From Batillaria attramentaria (lineage: Eukaryota; Mollusca; Gastropoda; Batillariidae), in NCBI GenBank assembly GCA_018292915.2, contig JACVVK020000154.1:705001-769000 (forward strand): DNA of 64,000 nucleotides, written 5' to 3'. This document shows positions 13,234 through 27,200 of the stretch, piece after piece (position 1 is the stretch's first letter; every line of letters starts with the position of its first letter). A program made the position numbers and the translations under genes. The notes beneath the pieces are model-generated. The model saw only the letters and a list, made by a program, of their open reading frames with translations, ran no database searches and was not told the origin of the DNA.

Positions 13234-15335
13234 CCCAATGTGGCAACCAATCGCCAACCTCTGTGTTGCGTTCATGCCAGATAAATGTGTCGATAATGGT
13301 GGAGACCCACCTTCTGAAGATGGAAGACGACGAGGCGATCCTTGTAGGGTGAAGCCGAGATCTTGGTCACCATGTTGAGCGGGATGCGGTATTTCAGGGC
13401 CAGTGACTTGGGGTCCAAAAGTAGGATGGCCTGCGAGCTGACCACCATCAATTTGGACACCATCTGGTGATACAGAAAACATGGTTCTAGTAACTCCAGC
13501 TTGTCTCACTCACAGAAGCAGTCTGACCCTAGATGTATAAAACTGTGAAGGTGTAAGCTACCTAGACTATCAATTATGTACAGAGTACAGTCCATGCACA
13601 TTTCCAAATCAAGTCAAAATCAGTGCAGACTCGTTCACGGTGCCCGTCTCGCCTTCATGTAAAAATGCATGCACAAGAAGAAGTGTGCATGATAACAAAC
13701 TGGTTCCGTACAGGAGGGGCTGCGGAATGAAAACAATTAGACACTGTGAATCCAGGAAAAAGAAAAGAAAAGAAAAAAAGGAGTGGCATTAAACTATGGT
13801 GATGCTATCCCCCCGGGGGAGCAGCCCAAATTCCCCTTACCATGGTAATGGGACTATCCTGAGGGGGGGGGGGGGGGGGAGCAGGAGGAAGGCCAACCTG
13901 TACAAGACATCAAAACTAAAGAATCAAGACTTTGATCAATCCCGTCGTTGACAAGAAGCTGACCTTGCCGTCCGCTCTGTTGATTTTCATGACGTTGTCA
14001 GCGAAGACGATGTAGGCGTCGTCAGTGGGCTTGTATGTCTTCTGCCACTTGGGGTTCTGTGACAACTCCACGTAGTCCCCTTTGTATGGCACTGGCACTC
14101 TGTTGCACAGACAGGAATGCCAGCAACCATTTACAGTGAGTACATCGATTGTCCAGCACAGACAGAAACAGTATACACAGATTATAAACTTGTCTGCTGG
14201 ACAGGAGTGCTGGTGGTTGTCAAGGCTGGAGTGGAAAGACAAGAACACCCCCCCAAAAAACAACAACAACAACAACAAAAACAAAACCAACAAAAAACCA
14301 AAAAAACAAAACAAAACATAACAAAACAACAAAAAACCCAATAAATAAACAAACAAACAAACAAACAAAACCACCAAAAAACAAAAACCCACAAAAAAAC
14401 AAACAAAAACAACAACAAACAAGCAAAACAAAAAAACCTCCCCCCAGAAAAGAGACCCCAAAGAACAAACATTTCTTTCAAAAAGGGGTGGTTGCTCACA
14501 GAAGACTCAACTACACTCATAGGGAAATGATGAAACAAGATGACAAAAAAAAAAAAAAAAAAGCTTACGTGGCAGGGTAGATCTCCTTCTTGTCCTTGAA
14601 CAAGCTGCTGGCTGTAAGCTTCTCCCTCATCTTGTGGCGAGCCTTCTCGTCAAACCTCCGCCGGTACTTCAGACACTGAAATACAATTTTCATCATCATA
14701 ATTTAACACACTCTGATCCCTCTGGACCACTGTTCTGATCACTGTTCACTGCCACTGCACAAAGCATTATTGTCCTGAAGCAGGCAAAAAAGGTGAAAAA
14801 TTGATACAACAGCATTGTTATGTTGACACTATTCATCTTTTCTATATTTCATTCCCTTCTCAGACATCTTATGATACAGTGTGTCAGAAGAAAGAAAAAT
14901 AAAAAGCAAGAAAAAAAAAAAAAAAAAAAGGATAGAAAAGAAAAAGGTCTAGGCTTCACAAGCCCCCACAAGCTTTTACCCAACAACAACAACAACAACA
15001 ACAACAACATGGTTGGTCATACACTATGGCACTGAAATGATAAGGCACGTGTCGGCCTTGGTAGGAAAATCAGACATTTCGGAAATGAATCAGCATATGC
15101 CCAGTGTCTGATGCCGACAGGAATTAAGCCCTGTACAGAGGACGCTGAATATACCAAGAAAAGAAATCACAATGGAATAATGAAAGAATGAAAGGAGTCC
15201 TACCCTCCAACGGTGATAGAGTTTTCGCAGCTCCTCAGAGGTTGCCTGTAAGCGTTTGGGTGCTGCTGGCCAGTCTGGACATATGGGTGACGTGGAGGGC
15301 AATTTGTTCCGCAACTTCAGTAGGTACTGCCGCTT
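11754..15335 (-). CDS. Myo1b: myosin-I TH1 (membrane-binding) tail exons
   Basis: Six exons (15204-15335, 14569-14675, 13964-14099, 13311-13463, 12610-12749, 11754-11877). The start resembles the myosin-I tail ([19 protein letters not shown], then [13 protein letters not shown]). The middle is a PH-like beta region with a basic loop ([10 protein letters not shown], then [18 protein letters not shown]). The C-terminus reads [15 protein letters not shown], comparable to the short basic-then-hydrophobic end of myosin-Ib. In the family TH1 binds acidic phospholipids and PIP2. If the last intron (11878-12609) were retained, translation would stop at the first codon (TCG-TAA), cutting about 40 residues. 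Confidence 0.88.
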
Positions 15336-18300
15336 CTGTACACCGGAAAAATCACACTTACAATACATGCAGTCATGATGAGTAACCGTCTCGCATGCCT
15401 GTACTATAGACAGTGGACACTCCTACAGATCTAAAACGTTTTCAAAATCACCACCCCTCCATTTCTATCATGAAAAATTAACTGCTTCCTATTTTTAAGT
15501 GTATGTTCTTGGTAAATCTATACACATGATTATGGGTGTGCACACCTCAAGATGTGGATGATTACACATCCGGCACCACAGGTGCCGCAGTTCCCGGGCC
15601 TGGTTAATGCCAGGATGTTTATGACAGGAAGCGTGGAATACCGCCCTAGGCCCTGTCAAGCAGTCTTAAACCACACGGACCTCCATAGCGTCATACCATC
15701 ATCCCCATCATGCATAAGAAAAATTGCCCCAGCTTCTGAGCCCTCCTGGGATTTCACCCATGACCTGGGAGGAATACCACTGGAGCTGGCAAAGAGTCGG
15801 GGAAGAAGAAGAAGAATCTCCATAGGAGTGTTGTACACGTATGTATTTATGTGCTGTGCCTGCACTCATTAGTACCAACACTCTGGCGCACTCTATCTCC
15901 ACAGGAACGGTGTGTTCCTGTACATTACTTGCACTCAGAAATACACACAAAAAACTGTACTTACCCCCATACCTCAAACCAAGAGCCTCTACAGCTGCTC
16001 CAATATGAGACTGAAACATGCACGATTTAATCACAATACATACCACACACGCTTGACCCACACCACTCACGGTCACGTACCAGAGCTGTCTTCATGAAGC
16101 GCACGACCTTCGGCCCTGCGATGCGCCGGAACTTGGGGCTGTAGACCCTGCGAACCTGCCAACCGCGGAAATACTTGTAGATCACTCCCTGTGCCCAGTA
16201 CACCTTCCGCTCCCGCTTCATGCGAGCCAATGTTCGACGTGCCTGCATGCACCCGCCACCACACAACCAGGGGAATTAAGCTCAAGGGAGACAACTTTGG
16301 TCAGTGTAGGTAGTAGGTAGGGTAAGAGGGGAAAAGTGTAGGGTGCAGTAAAAAAAAATTTCTTTTTTAAATAGAGTGAAAATTGAAATAAAGTAGTCAG
16401 TTCTTAATCAGAATTTTATACAGGATTTCCATTAATGGACAAGTGGATAAATTAAATAGGTCTCAATGGGATGTAAACTGTGCTGATTTACAACATCAGC
16501 TTCAGCGTAAAGTTCAATTTTATAAAAGTGTCCCCCCCCCCCTCTTCTGGTTTGTTGTTTTGTTTCCTCCTTTTTTTCTGTCACTTTGTCTGGTAAGTCC
16601 AGGGGAATATGCTAAGTACAAGATGCATTCCTAACAACAATTAATATAAGAAAATGGAAAAATTAAAGGGCTTACAAGGATACGTTTTGAAATATATATA
16701 TATGCACCATGCACTGGAAGTGCAACCAGTAGAATATAGGTGAAATGGGTGGACAAAATGAAGCGAAAATGCGTGGTAAGGGGTGCCAAATGGAGAATGG
16801 AAGGCTAAGGTAAATAGAAACCTAAATCCCATCCCATTCCCATAGCCCCTACATTAGAATTCTAAGTGTTACCCGCACTCTCTCTGTCCCACTCTCTCTC
16901 AAACACGCACACATCGAACAGGCACAACAATGGCACACGGAAGTCCCAAATGATAGTCAACACAAGCCCCAAATAATAGTAAAAATGTACAGTCTCATCC
17001 ATCATGTTTAAATGTATAAATGCAAAAGTCCACTAGAAAATATGAAAACCTAAATTCGACTCTGACCATGAAAATTGCACAGGAGACCAAACGCTTCCCA
17101 ACTGTGAAAATGTAGCAATCTAAACTTTAGATCCAAGCCAGAATAGAACTCGTTCTTGACAAAGACTATAGATGAGACTGTATCGCAAAAGATCATATCA
17201 CCAATAGCAACACATTTAGAAGAGATACAAATATGTGCAGAGTAGCAAAGTATGCCATATTGTAGCCAGAAACAAACCCATGTAACAGAGAAAAAAAAAA
17301 GCACAAGAAATAAGAGACAATCAAATCTGAACTGTGCAACTTTCTTCTTCAAAAATACATTAAAAATATAGCATTTATACAAGAAATTCAAATACATGTG
17401 CTAACTTTTATTTGCTTGTATTATTTTGTAATAACAAATCTATACTTTTTTTTTAACTGAGCTTACCACTCACATGAATATCTATAGTTAGCCAAATTTC
17501 AACAAAAAGGAGCAAAATTCAAATCACCATTTATTTCTACTAGACTCAGATACCCAAACTATGTAAACCAATCACAAAACATGCATGCTTGAAATGTAAG
17601 CAAATGAAATGTAATTACACAGTTAGATCTACTTGACATGCAGTTTGTGGTTTATTTGTGAATTAATTCAAGCTGGTGAGATACAACAGTACCTACTTAG
17701 CGTATGAAGACTGCAACACTATGTTTGAAAGAATCTCTCCCTCTCTCTTTTTTTTTAAATTAAAAAAAAAAAGTTTTATGGGTTATTAATCAAGAACAGA
17801 ACGTAAGTGAAAGTTCTGGTTTTCTGTAATAAAACTTTATAAAAGGATATTTAGTGCCTTTAAAGTACATTCTTGCAGTGTGCATGGAAATGTGGGCAAA
17901 GAATCTGAAAATGCATATCATGATGCCTCATAGTGTATGCAAGGTGATTTCTACACAAGTGATAATACGTACCCCAGACACGTGATTATGAGTTTGTCAT
18001 AATTTCTTTCATGGAACATACAGCGCATCATAACTTCCCTAACTGCACGTTTGAGTTGGAGCTTGATTAGTGTGAGCACAGGACTTTCTGTTGATACGCA
18101 AATGCGTATTATCTTGAAAATGAGCATATTAGTATTGTAACAGCTTTAGAAAGCATGCTGGATGAATAGAAAATGATGCCATTCTGCACAAATTCAACCT
18201 GACGCAGTTTCAGCAGAATATAAATGGAATGGAAATTTTTTTTATCAATAAACGTTCGTCTGAAACCTGCCAGTATATTTCCTGCCCTAAGGAATTCACA

Positions 18301-21194
18301 ACTGAAGAACAATCATCACAGTAAAGCAGCATGTGCAACATGCATGCTGAATAAATGGAAATTTTAATTCACATGCTGCCATGCAGTATTCTCTTTAGGT
18401 ACAGTTACTCCTTGTGCAAACTGTACAAACCGCAAGCATGCTGTACGGGACTGAAAACACCACCCGAATCACCTGAAGCTACTGGAAACCATAAAATCAC
18501 AGTGAAACTGAAGATACCAAAGACGAATTCCTTCCTCCGCAGACCAAACATGCAGTCTGACTTATTGCAAGCACACATGCTGTAACCCAGTCGACTCAAC
18601 CCACAGAAGATGGATCTGAACCATTTGTATTTTCACCACTAATGGTTGGTGTGTATCAGTAACACTAGTAGCAAAAACAAAAACTCTCCCAAAAGTAAGA
18701 GACCTTGTAGATATATGTAGTTATAACTGGTTATTATGTGTGTAGTTATGTGCACCAGAAAAAAACAACAACGGTTAATGGTCAAGTAAAGCGGAATGTT
18801 GAATACAATCTGTGCCATGTGATCATTAGATATCTGCTGTGCATTTCACTGCCTCATTTACAAAATCCAGAATGTGTGTTAGTACATTTGCCTCCAAGGC
18901 CAGTAAAATTCAACAGCCAGATACAATAAAAAGGAACTACATGTAACACGTTAGTCTAGGTGCAGCTAGTGATATCACCTGATGTAGCAAGTACAATGTA
19001 ATGTATGCAGTACAAATAGTCAAAGTAATTAGTAACGTCCAGGATATTTGGATTCCACGAGAGTACGTGAGTGACACAGACGGCTCTGGGTACAAGTATC
19101 CGGATCTAAACTACAGGATCAACTGCACCTCATGATACATGAGTATACATCACACAAACCTCTACCACTAGGACAGAACGAAAACTTTGAACAAAAAATG
19201 TCAAAATAACTCTTCCAAGCAGCCATCTATGATGAAACGGTAAGGAATTAATGGTAAAATCAAAGGACACACGTGCAACGAAAGAAAATAGAGAGGGAAA
19301 AATTGGAAATGAAAACGAAAGACAGTTTAAAAAAACGATACGCAATAATACAAGTGCACACCTGTAATGCACGAGCGTGTTTCTGAATAACGATGGCGGC
19401 CATCTCTCGTCGCTTCAGTTCTTTCAGGTGTGCCAGCAACAGGCGAGCCTATACAGTACGGAGGGCATGATGTAGTCAGTACACATGACATCTCCAGCAC
19501 TATCAATCAGGATTGTAACATCTTCCCTCTACAACAGCCTTTGATCAAGAAATAATGTACCATGTTGCGTACAGCTGACCTTAAAACTGAACTTGCGTGT
19601 ACATGTACCAGTATTTTGTACCAAAGTGCATGTACAGCAAACAAAATTACTAACCTTTATGTCCATTATATGACGTCTAAAACTCTTGAGAGCTTTTGAA
19701 TACAGATTACTGAGCAGTTCAAAGGTATGTCTGATAGACACAGCAAAGCCAGTTACATCAACTACCAGTTATAAAATATCTCCTGTATTTATTGAGTAAA
19801 AGCTGAACTATCGTAAGAGAAAAATTCATATGGTGAGATTATCAGTAAAGCAGCCAACATGGAACAGAACAAACACATCTAGTGATAAGTTGGTTAATTA
19901 CCATGAGTTTTAATGGTAACATATAAAAGTCTACAACTAGCTGCTCCAAGTGTCTGCACCTTGAAGTTTGCAAAACTTCTTGAACAAATTTTTTTTCCTG
20001 ACACAACCAAAACCCACGATGACCATTCCAAAGCACCTTTGCTCAGATCCTGAGCTAACTACACTTGTACTCCAAACCAGAGAAATATACAACATATTAC
20101 ACGTCTGCACAAACTGATCCTGTCATGATAAGTCATTAGAAATACAACAGCTGAACTGTACTTATCAAACACTTCCGAAAAAATGACAACGAATGACAAA
20201 AATGGCTGCCAAAACCAATCCGACCAAAGAACTCAATCTGGAGAACTGGAACAACAAACTCTAAACAACCTTGTAACTAAAGCAGCTATGACCACTTTCA
20301 TGCAAACGTCGACAGAATGTGAACAATAGAAATTAATTGGTCACCAACTTTCAAATGTCCTGGCAAATGCATGGAATTCAACCCGCCAGGTTCAAAGAAA
20401 CATTGTGGCGTGCATGCAGACTGAACACATCGCACCTTCCACCTGAGGTAGTGGCTAAATATACAGGTAGCCGCCTGGTGGTTTCTTTGTTCTAGCTGAA
20501 GCTCCTCCAGCAGTTTCCGAGCCTGCCAGGTGTGTGACATTGTGACAAGGCCTGCATACTGCATTAACTTTAGTGTGTCATACCATTTGAGTATTACATA
20601 CCGTGCTGGAGAAACGATCTTTCACTTCTTTCAATCTTTCACTTTTCCTTCCATCCCACATCATTCTTTTGTCTGATATGGTCTTGTGAGATGCCAGTCT
20701 AACTCAAGTTTGCAGACTGAGCTTCCAGTGTTTTTTTAAAAAAAAATTTTCTACTTTATTATCACTTTCGGGAAATTTGGGCTGCTTCCCACGGGGGATG
20801 CGTGTCGCTGCGGTGCAGCGCCACCCAATATCTATCCCATATTTTTTTAAAAACAATTTTGCTGGGGGAGGAAAGCTGTATGACCCGGACAGAACCCCCC
20901 GATCAGCAGCCCGGTAGCCAGGAAAAACCGGCATCACATATCACAAGCTTGTCATGGGCTCGAACCCACGCTTCATCGCCATGACATTGGTGACGGCCGT
21001 TCAGTTGCGCAGCGGCTATATCCGATGTGCTACCTATTAGACCACCCACCCCACTTGGGTAGGGGAATAGGTTTTTGCATAAATTACTCGGTACGAATGG
21101 GGTTAAACGTGTAACGAAGGAGCCCACTTCCCAAGGGTGAAATTTTTTTTTTTTTTTTTTTTTTGGGATGGGGGTGGGGGATGTTCTCAGAGAA

Positions 21195-21225
<31 letters not shown>

Positions 21226-24200
21226 GAGAGAGGACAGGAATAGAGGAATACACTGTTAGACAGGAATCCCTTATTACGCTGTCAACTGGAAACGGTAAAC
21301 AATTTCAACGGAATGTTTGTTCAGCCAACATGCTTATCCCACCTTCCATTTGAAGTAGTAATATCGGATACAAGACGCTGCCCGATGCCTTATCAGATTG
21401 AGCCGCAATTCTCTGAGCATATTTTGAGCCTGCCAGAAATATTGATTATTTATCAGTGTACAACCTTATAGGTGTTGTTTGTCACGACTTGAAATCCTCC
21501 CCTTTTCCCCACACAGTTCACTTTCAGCTGCATATGAATTAAGTAGATCCATGAAAAATTAGCCAGTAGCAATCTACCGATCTCTTCTTATACAGGCACA
21601 GTTCTCTCCCTTGCAGCGCCCACTTACTTATTCACTCCCTTTAAGTACATGTATGGTATGGTATGGTATGGTATGGTATGGTATGGTAGACTTCTCCTCG
21701 GCGCACGTATCCATCTCTAATGGGATGCTCTAGGCATATCCTTGATTTATATATCCTTGATTTGTTTTTTTTTGCCAGAGCAAAGGCGGGGGAGGTGGTG
21801 GAGGTGATCCCACTGTGTCTGCCTGTCTGTGGGTGTGTGTGCATATGCCTGTCCGTGCATATCCATATGTGTGTTGCCTGCCTGTCTTGCTGTCTGTGAG
21901 TGCGTGTATTCCATGTCTGTCCATGCAAAAATGAACCAAATTTGTTGACTGACTAACAGCAAGAGAAAACCAAAACTAATTCTCAACACAACGTTTCACA
22001 ATGGACGAACCCTCCATCTGAGGTAGTGACTGCGGATACAGGTGGCTGCCTGATCCCTTTTTCGCTCGTGCCGCAATTGTCTGAGCAAAATTTGGGCCTG
22101 CGGGCATTACACAGACAAAGGCTTCATCCTGCATTCAATGTGACGCAGTCCAAATCCATTCTATGAAAGAAATGTGTGTGTGTGTGTGTGTGTGTGTGCA
22201 TGTGTGTGTGTTTGTGTGCATGTGTGCATGCGTGTGTGTGTGTGTGTGTGTGTGCATGTGCATGCGTGTGTTTGTGTGCATATGCGCGCGCACGCGCGTG
22301 TGTGTGTTTGTGTGCATGCGTGTGTGTTTGTGTGCATGTGTGCACGTGTGTGTGTGTGCACGTGTGTGTGTGTGCACGTGTGTGTGTGTGTGTGTGTGTT
22401 CTGCAAAAGAGTCATGAACTCCCAGCTCAAAGTCTTTGAAACACCGCCAGTAAACCCTTCTCTCATATCCCAAGGCTGGCTCCCAATTTAGCTATTCTAG
22501 CTTTTGTTGTGGCTCTGTCACATTTAAACCACTCTAGACACAAACTGCTTGATTGCCAGAAGACAGGAATGACCCGGCAGGCTTACTTAAATACTCCTGA
22601 AAACTGACCAAAAAGAAGTGCAACAACCAACAATGCAACCTGCAAATTTGTGTTTTTCAGTGCAAGTTTGCTGAACGAACATTTTCACAATGTAGACAAC
22701 ATGCAGCTACATGAACTCAATGCTGCATGTTATGACCTCAATGCCAGAACAGTTAAACACACAAAAAACCCTGTGCCAGGCTTCAAGGGCATTGGATCCA
22801 ATCAAACAAGCTGACTAGATCTAACTCATCAGATGGTTACAAGAATCAGAACTATAATTGTAATCACCACTGACGGTGACCACTGACCAAACTAGAACCA
22901 CAACTGGGTGATCCAAGTATCACATGGTTATTGTGGTATATGCTGACACAGTTAGGATTCCCAAAACCCATTTCCCAAGGAAGGTAAAATATCTGGTAAA
23001 AAGGACAAAATCTAAAAGGTCTTAAAATAAATTGCTACATCCTTGAAAAATTTGTCTGCAGTGCATCATCATCTGCTGAGTGTGTGCGAACGTACGGCAT
23101 GTGTGACTTCCTGCATAGTGACCAACTGTTGAAAGCCATCAATTAATGAGGCACAGCTCATGAACAACAATACTGAAAATTCTTGTATGCAACTAGCCAC
23201 AGCCAGACAGAAACTACAGAACTTGTTCACAAGCACTGAGTGGTATATGCCACAATGGACAAAGATGACAACTAATGCCTATTCAGATACAGATCTCTGC
23301 ATCCAGCGATAGTGACAAGCAGAACAAACCTTTTAACTCCCAGATCAGTCCAATTTTAAGAGCAGATCACAGACACAACTCCAAACAAACCTCCATACCT
23401 GATACTACTTGAGACACAACTCCAAGTGCTTTAACGACAAACACAGGGCTTTTCTTTTTCTTGGTGCTAGCTTTATTTCCCGATCCATAACAGGAAGATG
23501 TGAGTCAGGATGCAAAAGAACACTATCAAATCCATCGTATCCTCACACTGGCTACGGAACAAACGAAGGGTGCGCACCTTATAGCCCAGGTAGAATCTGC
23601 GAATGGTGGTGGCGGCCAGCTCTCGTTTCTTCGCCAGCTTCAGCTGCCTTAGTATCACCCTGGCCTATGAGATAACCAAGGGCAGACAATGCTGTAAGCG
23701 GACAGAGTTAAGCAGCATGGTATGGTATGGGATTAGTGGCGGCAGCATCGGCTCACTGCAAAAGGATATGGCTGATGAGCTTGGACGCAAAGCAGGGTAC
23801 AGGTTGACGGCAGGAAAGAGGACAACTTGGCTGCAGAAAAGATCGCTGACTGGCTGTGGTACGTCTGCCTTCACCGATACGTCTATATTATTCGAATGAT
23901 CCATTTGTCAATGATGGAAACATCAAAATAAATTACAAGACTTCTTTTTTTCAAAATGTGCCTACAACTACAGTATGTGGGAATTTTGGTGTACACAGTT
24001 CTGATAAAAGCCTATAGTACAACTGAAAATGTACATTTGCCATACAGAATGTATGGTGGAGGTTTGCTCAAAAGTTGCTGAACCTGCTGCAATTGTGACA
24101 GTCCCTAATGGCTGCCTGATGACCAGGGGGTTTCAAATTCGTAAGGAAGAGGGTCTTATCAACAGATTATCATATGATTTGTATGATTTAGGAGGTACAG

Positions 24201-27200
24201 CATGTACATGGGCTTATTAGTCAAATAAATCAAATAGGATGGCATACAAAATGCCTGCTTGTAAGTACAGGTACTTGGGGGGGGGGGGGACTGCATGTGT
24301 ACAGGAAATATGCGGAATGTTAAGAGGGTTCTTCAAGGGCAGTAGGGACAAAATATTATAGTGTGTAAATCCAAACTCGATACAGTGTTTCTCTAGACTG
24401 CGGAGCAAACGACATAGTGGTGAAAAGGGTGAAGTATGTAGCATAAGTGTTTGGGTGATGCTGGGAGAATACTCATATGGGAAGCACCCGTGACAGTCAA
24501 GTGGATTGATACACGTCAACTCGCACATTCGTGAACGGGTGTTTTCGGCACACGGTGCAAACACGACCAGTGAAGACAGACTTACGTCACAGCGCAGACA
24601 TGTACCCAACTCTCAGCCGATCATTTCACTTAGGTGAGACAGCGAACTGTACGGCTGAGAGTTGTGTGTCTGAAATGATGATACAGGTGACAGTCGCAGA
24701 AGCAAGTGGTAAGACCATCGAACATCCCAACTGTTTGGAAACAAATCATAGTCAGGAAAAGCAGAAAGAAAGGTCCGAAAACGATATACTGGACGTTGCC
24801 AAACTGCAGCAGGAGCTTAAATTATCAAGGATACAACATGAAGGAGAGAGAGAGAGAGAGAGAGGACTACGTCACATGACAAGACAATGACCACGCCACA
24901 TGACGAGACAATAGCATTTGGAAGCAGCAGAGTCCAGCTCATTTTTCAGTATGACACCCTTTCATCACTCTTTCATGTAAAACAATGCCAAAATGGGGGG
25001 GGGGGGGGGATGTGGGGCAGGGATAAACCTGTGCACGTACAGTACTCTCCTTCACTTTAGCAATTAAATCAGTATCTCAGGAGCCGGAAACAGGGTTGCG
25101 TTACAACTGATCCTGCAGTATACTGCAATAGCGTGTGATACTGAAAGCGAACTGTATGCCAGAAGACGAGACATCACAAGATCACACAAGCAATAGGCGA
25201 CAGCTCACTGCAAAAGGAACATCACTCAGTTATCAGTGATATGGCGACACCAGAGCATCTGTCGTCACACCCAAGACTAACCCTGACATGAACAACTGAC
25301 AATCAACAAACATTTCCCAAGTTTGGTCAAGTTACAAAAATTATAATGCAAAGGAAAAGGACCCAGTCAATTTTACCAAATACCGTGCTGTGACAAAACG
25401 GAAACTTTTCAATAGGGGTAGTTGGGGAAGGTAGGGGGGTAGGGGGTGAGGGGAAGGTGTTAGCAATAAACCCAAAAGTTGTTACGGTTAAAGACTCATG
25501 CTTGAGTCAACAGGTGCACTGGTAAACGCCCAAGAAAAAAAAAAAGCACAAGATTTCTAACAAGCGTCACAATAGGTTACACCGAAACTGACGCAGTGCC
25601 ATATGTACAAGACTCACACAGTAACACTGGCAAAATAATATCCCCCCTGTATCAAACACTCTCCTAGATAACAGATATAAACTAAGCATGGAAACTGCGT
25701 GCGCCACCTGTGAAAATACCTCATTACAGAATAAAAAAAACCCTACTGAAAAGACAAAAGACTGCATCAAATTGAGGTTGACTGATATAGACCCAAACCA
25801 ACTTACGCTGCATGCATGCATCTTGTAGTGTCTGCGAATAACATGTACACTATATCGTAACTTGCATGCACCCTCACCAGTAAAGTCAACTTATGTGTTG
25901 CAGGCATGCAAGAAGTCTTGCCATGTGTGTACAGTAATTTAGCTACGGGCTTCCAGCTAAACCGTTACCAGTGCAGAAGTACGTGATACCAACATGGCCT
26001 TAGCAGAATATCCCTCTAAATGAAGCTCCCCAAATCCCATCTACTGCCAAATTTTTCTCCCTCGCAGATCTAGCAAACCAACGTGGCTTTTGAGCCTAAC
26101 CGCGTGAAAACCTACACGAGTGTATTTTCTAGCAGCATGGACAAGTGCAGAGATGATGGACTGCGGACGACTTACCTTCCAACCACGTGTGTAGCACTGG
26201 ATGAGAAGAGTGGCCCGTTTCTTCCGATGGTACTGCTTGTGCGCCTGCACAGATACAAGCACAGCATGCTTCCACAGAGCCTACTCAAACCCTGACATAA
26301 TAATAATAAGAATAATAATGAGTATTGTATAGACGCTTTACCCAATTTCATGAATCGGCTCAAAGCGCCACGAACTGAACCCAACACGCACGCTCACGTG
26401 AATCACACGCATTCTCTCATGCACTGGGACATAAACACATTACAATCATGTGGTGCGAAGGGTCAGCTCAGCTATTTAAGTTTCGGGATTTAGAATTGCA
26501 TTTATTTTTTAAATTTTGTGGGCTGAACATTTCCAAAGCAGAGGGGGAGGAAGCCGGAGTACCCGGAGAGAACCCACGACGATCGGCCCAAATGATCGAT
26601 GCCATATACAACAAGGAAAAATTCTTTGCTCCGAGTGGGACTCGAACCCCCCGACCTCTCGCATTGGTGACAAGGCTCTTAACCAACAGACCACCGACCA
26701 CCCCATACACTAAAGGCATTACTCTGCATGTGTACTCTGACACACATTGACTCACAGTCTTGCCTCCTCACAGTTCTCAACAGTCACTCAACCCCACTCT
26801 CTCTTTCTTATTGTTTTCTTTTCTCTTCTGTGCTGGGATCTGTAGATCTACAACCACATTCCTTTGAAAGCACAGTTCCCTCCCCTTGAACATTCTTTCA
26901 CTAAAATCACATCGCCATTATACTGCTGGTGTTATGGATAGGCATGATAAACGCATGGACCGTGGACGGGAGTTCATCCATTCCCCAAACCTCGACTACC
27001 CTCCCTATAATTGATCAATTTTTTTTGCATGCAAATTTTATGTCACAAGACAATCATGTGGTGCCTAAGAATGCTTGGTACCCCTATTGTACACGGAGTA
27101 GACTGTATTTTCACTCCTATCCAAGTAATGACGACATAAAGGCGGCCATAATTTTACAAGCGCGTTACTGGCATCACACTTTTGTCACAATGAGCAGCTA

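Noticed and set aside
13916..14538. Long minus-strand frames rich in Phe/Val/Cys next to a myosin tail exon
   Set aside because: Only 13964-14099 is coding. The rest is the complement of a CAA/CAAA low-complexity tract. The same applies to 60199-60603.
24531..24890. A separate 119-residue + strand gene
   Set aside because: No homologue recognised, no splice signals joining it to anything, and it ends in a GA microsatellite. Kept only as a low-interest observation.
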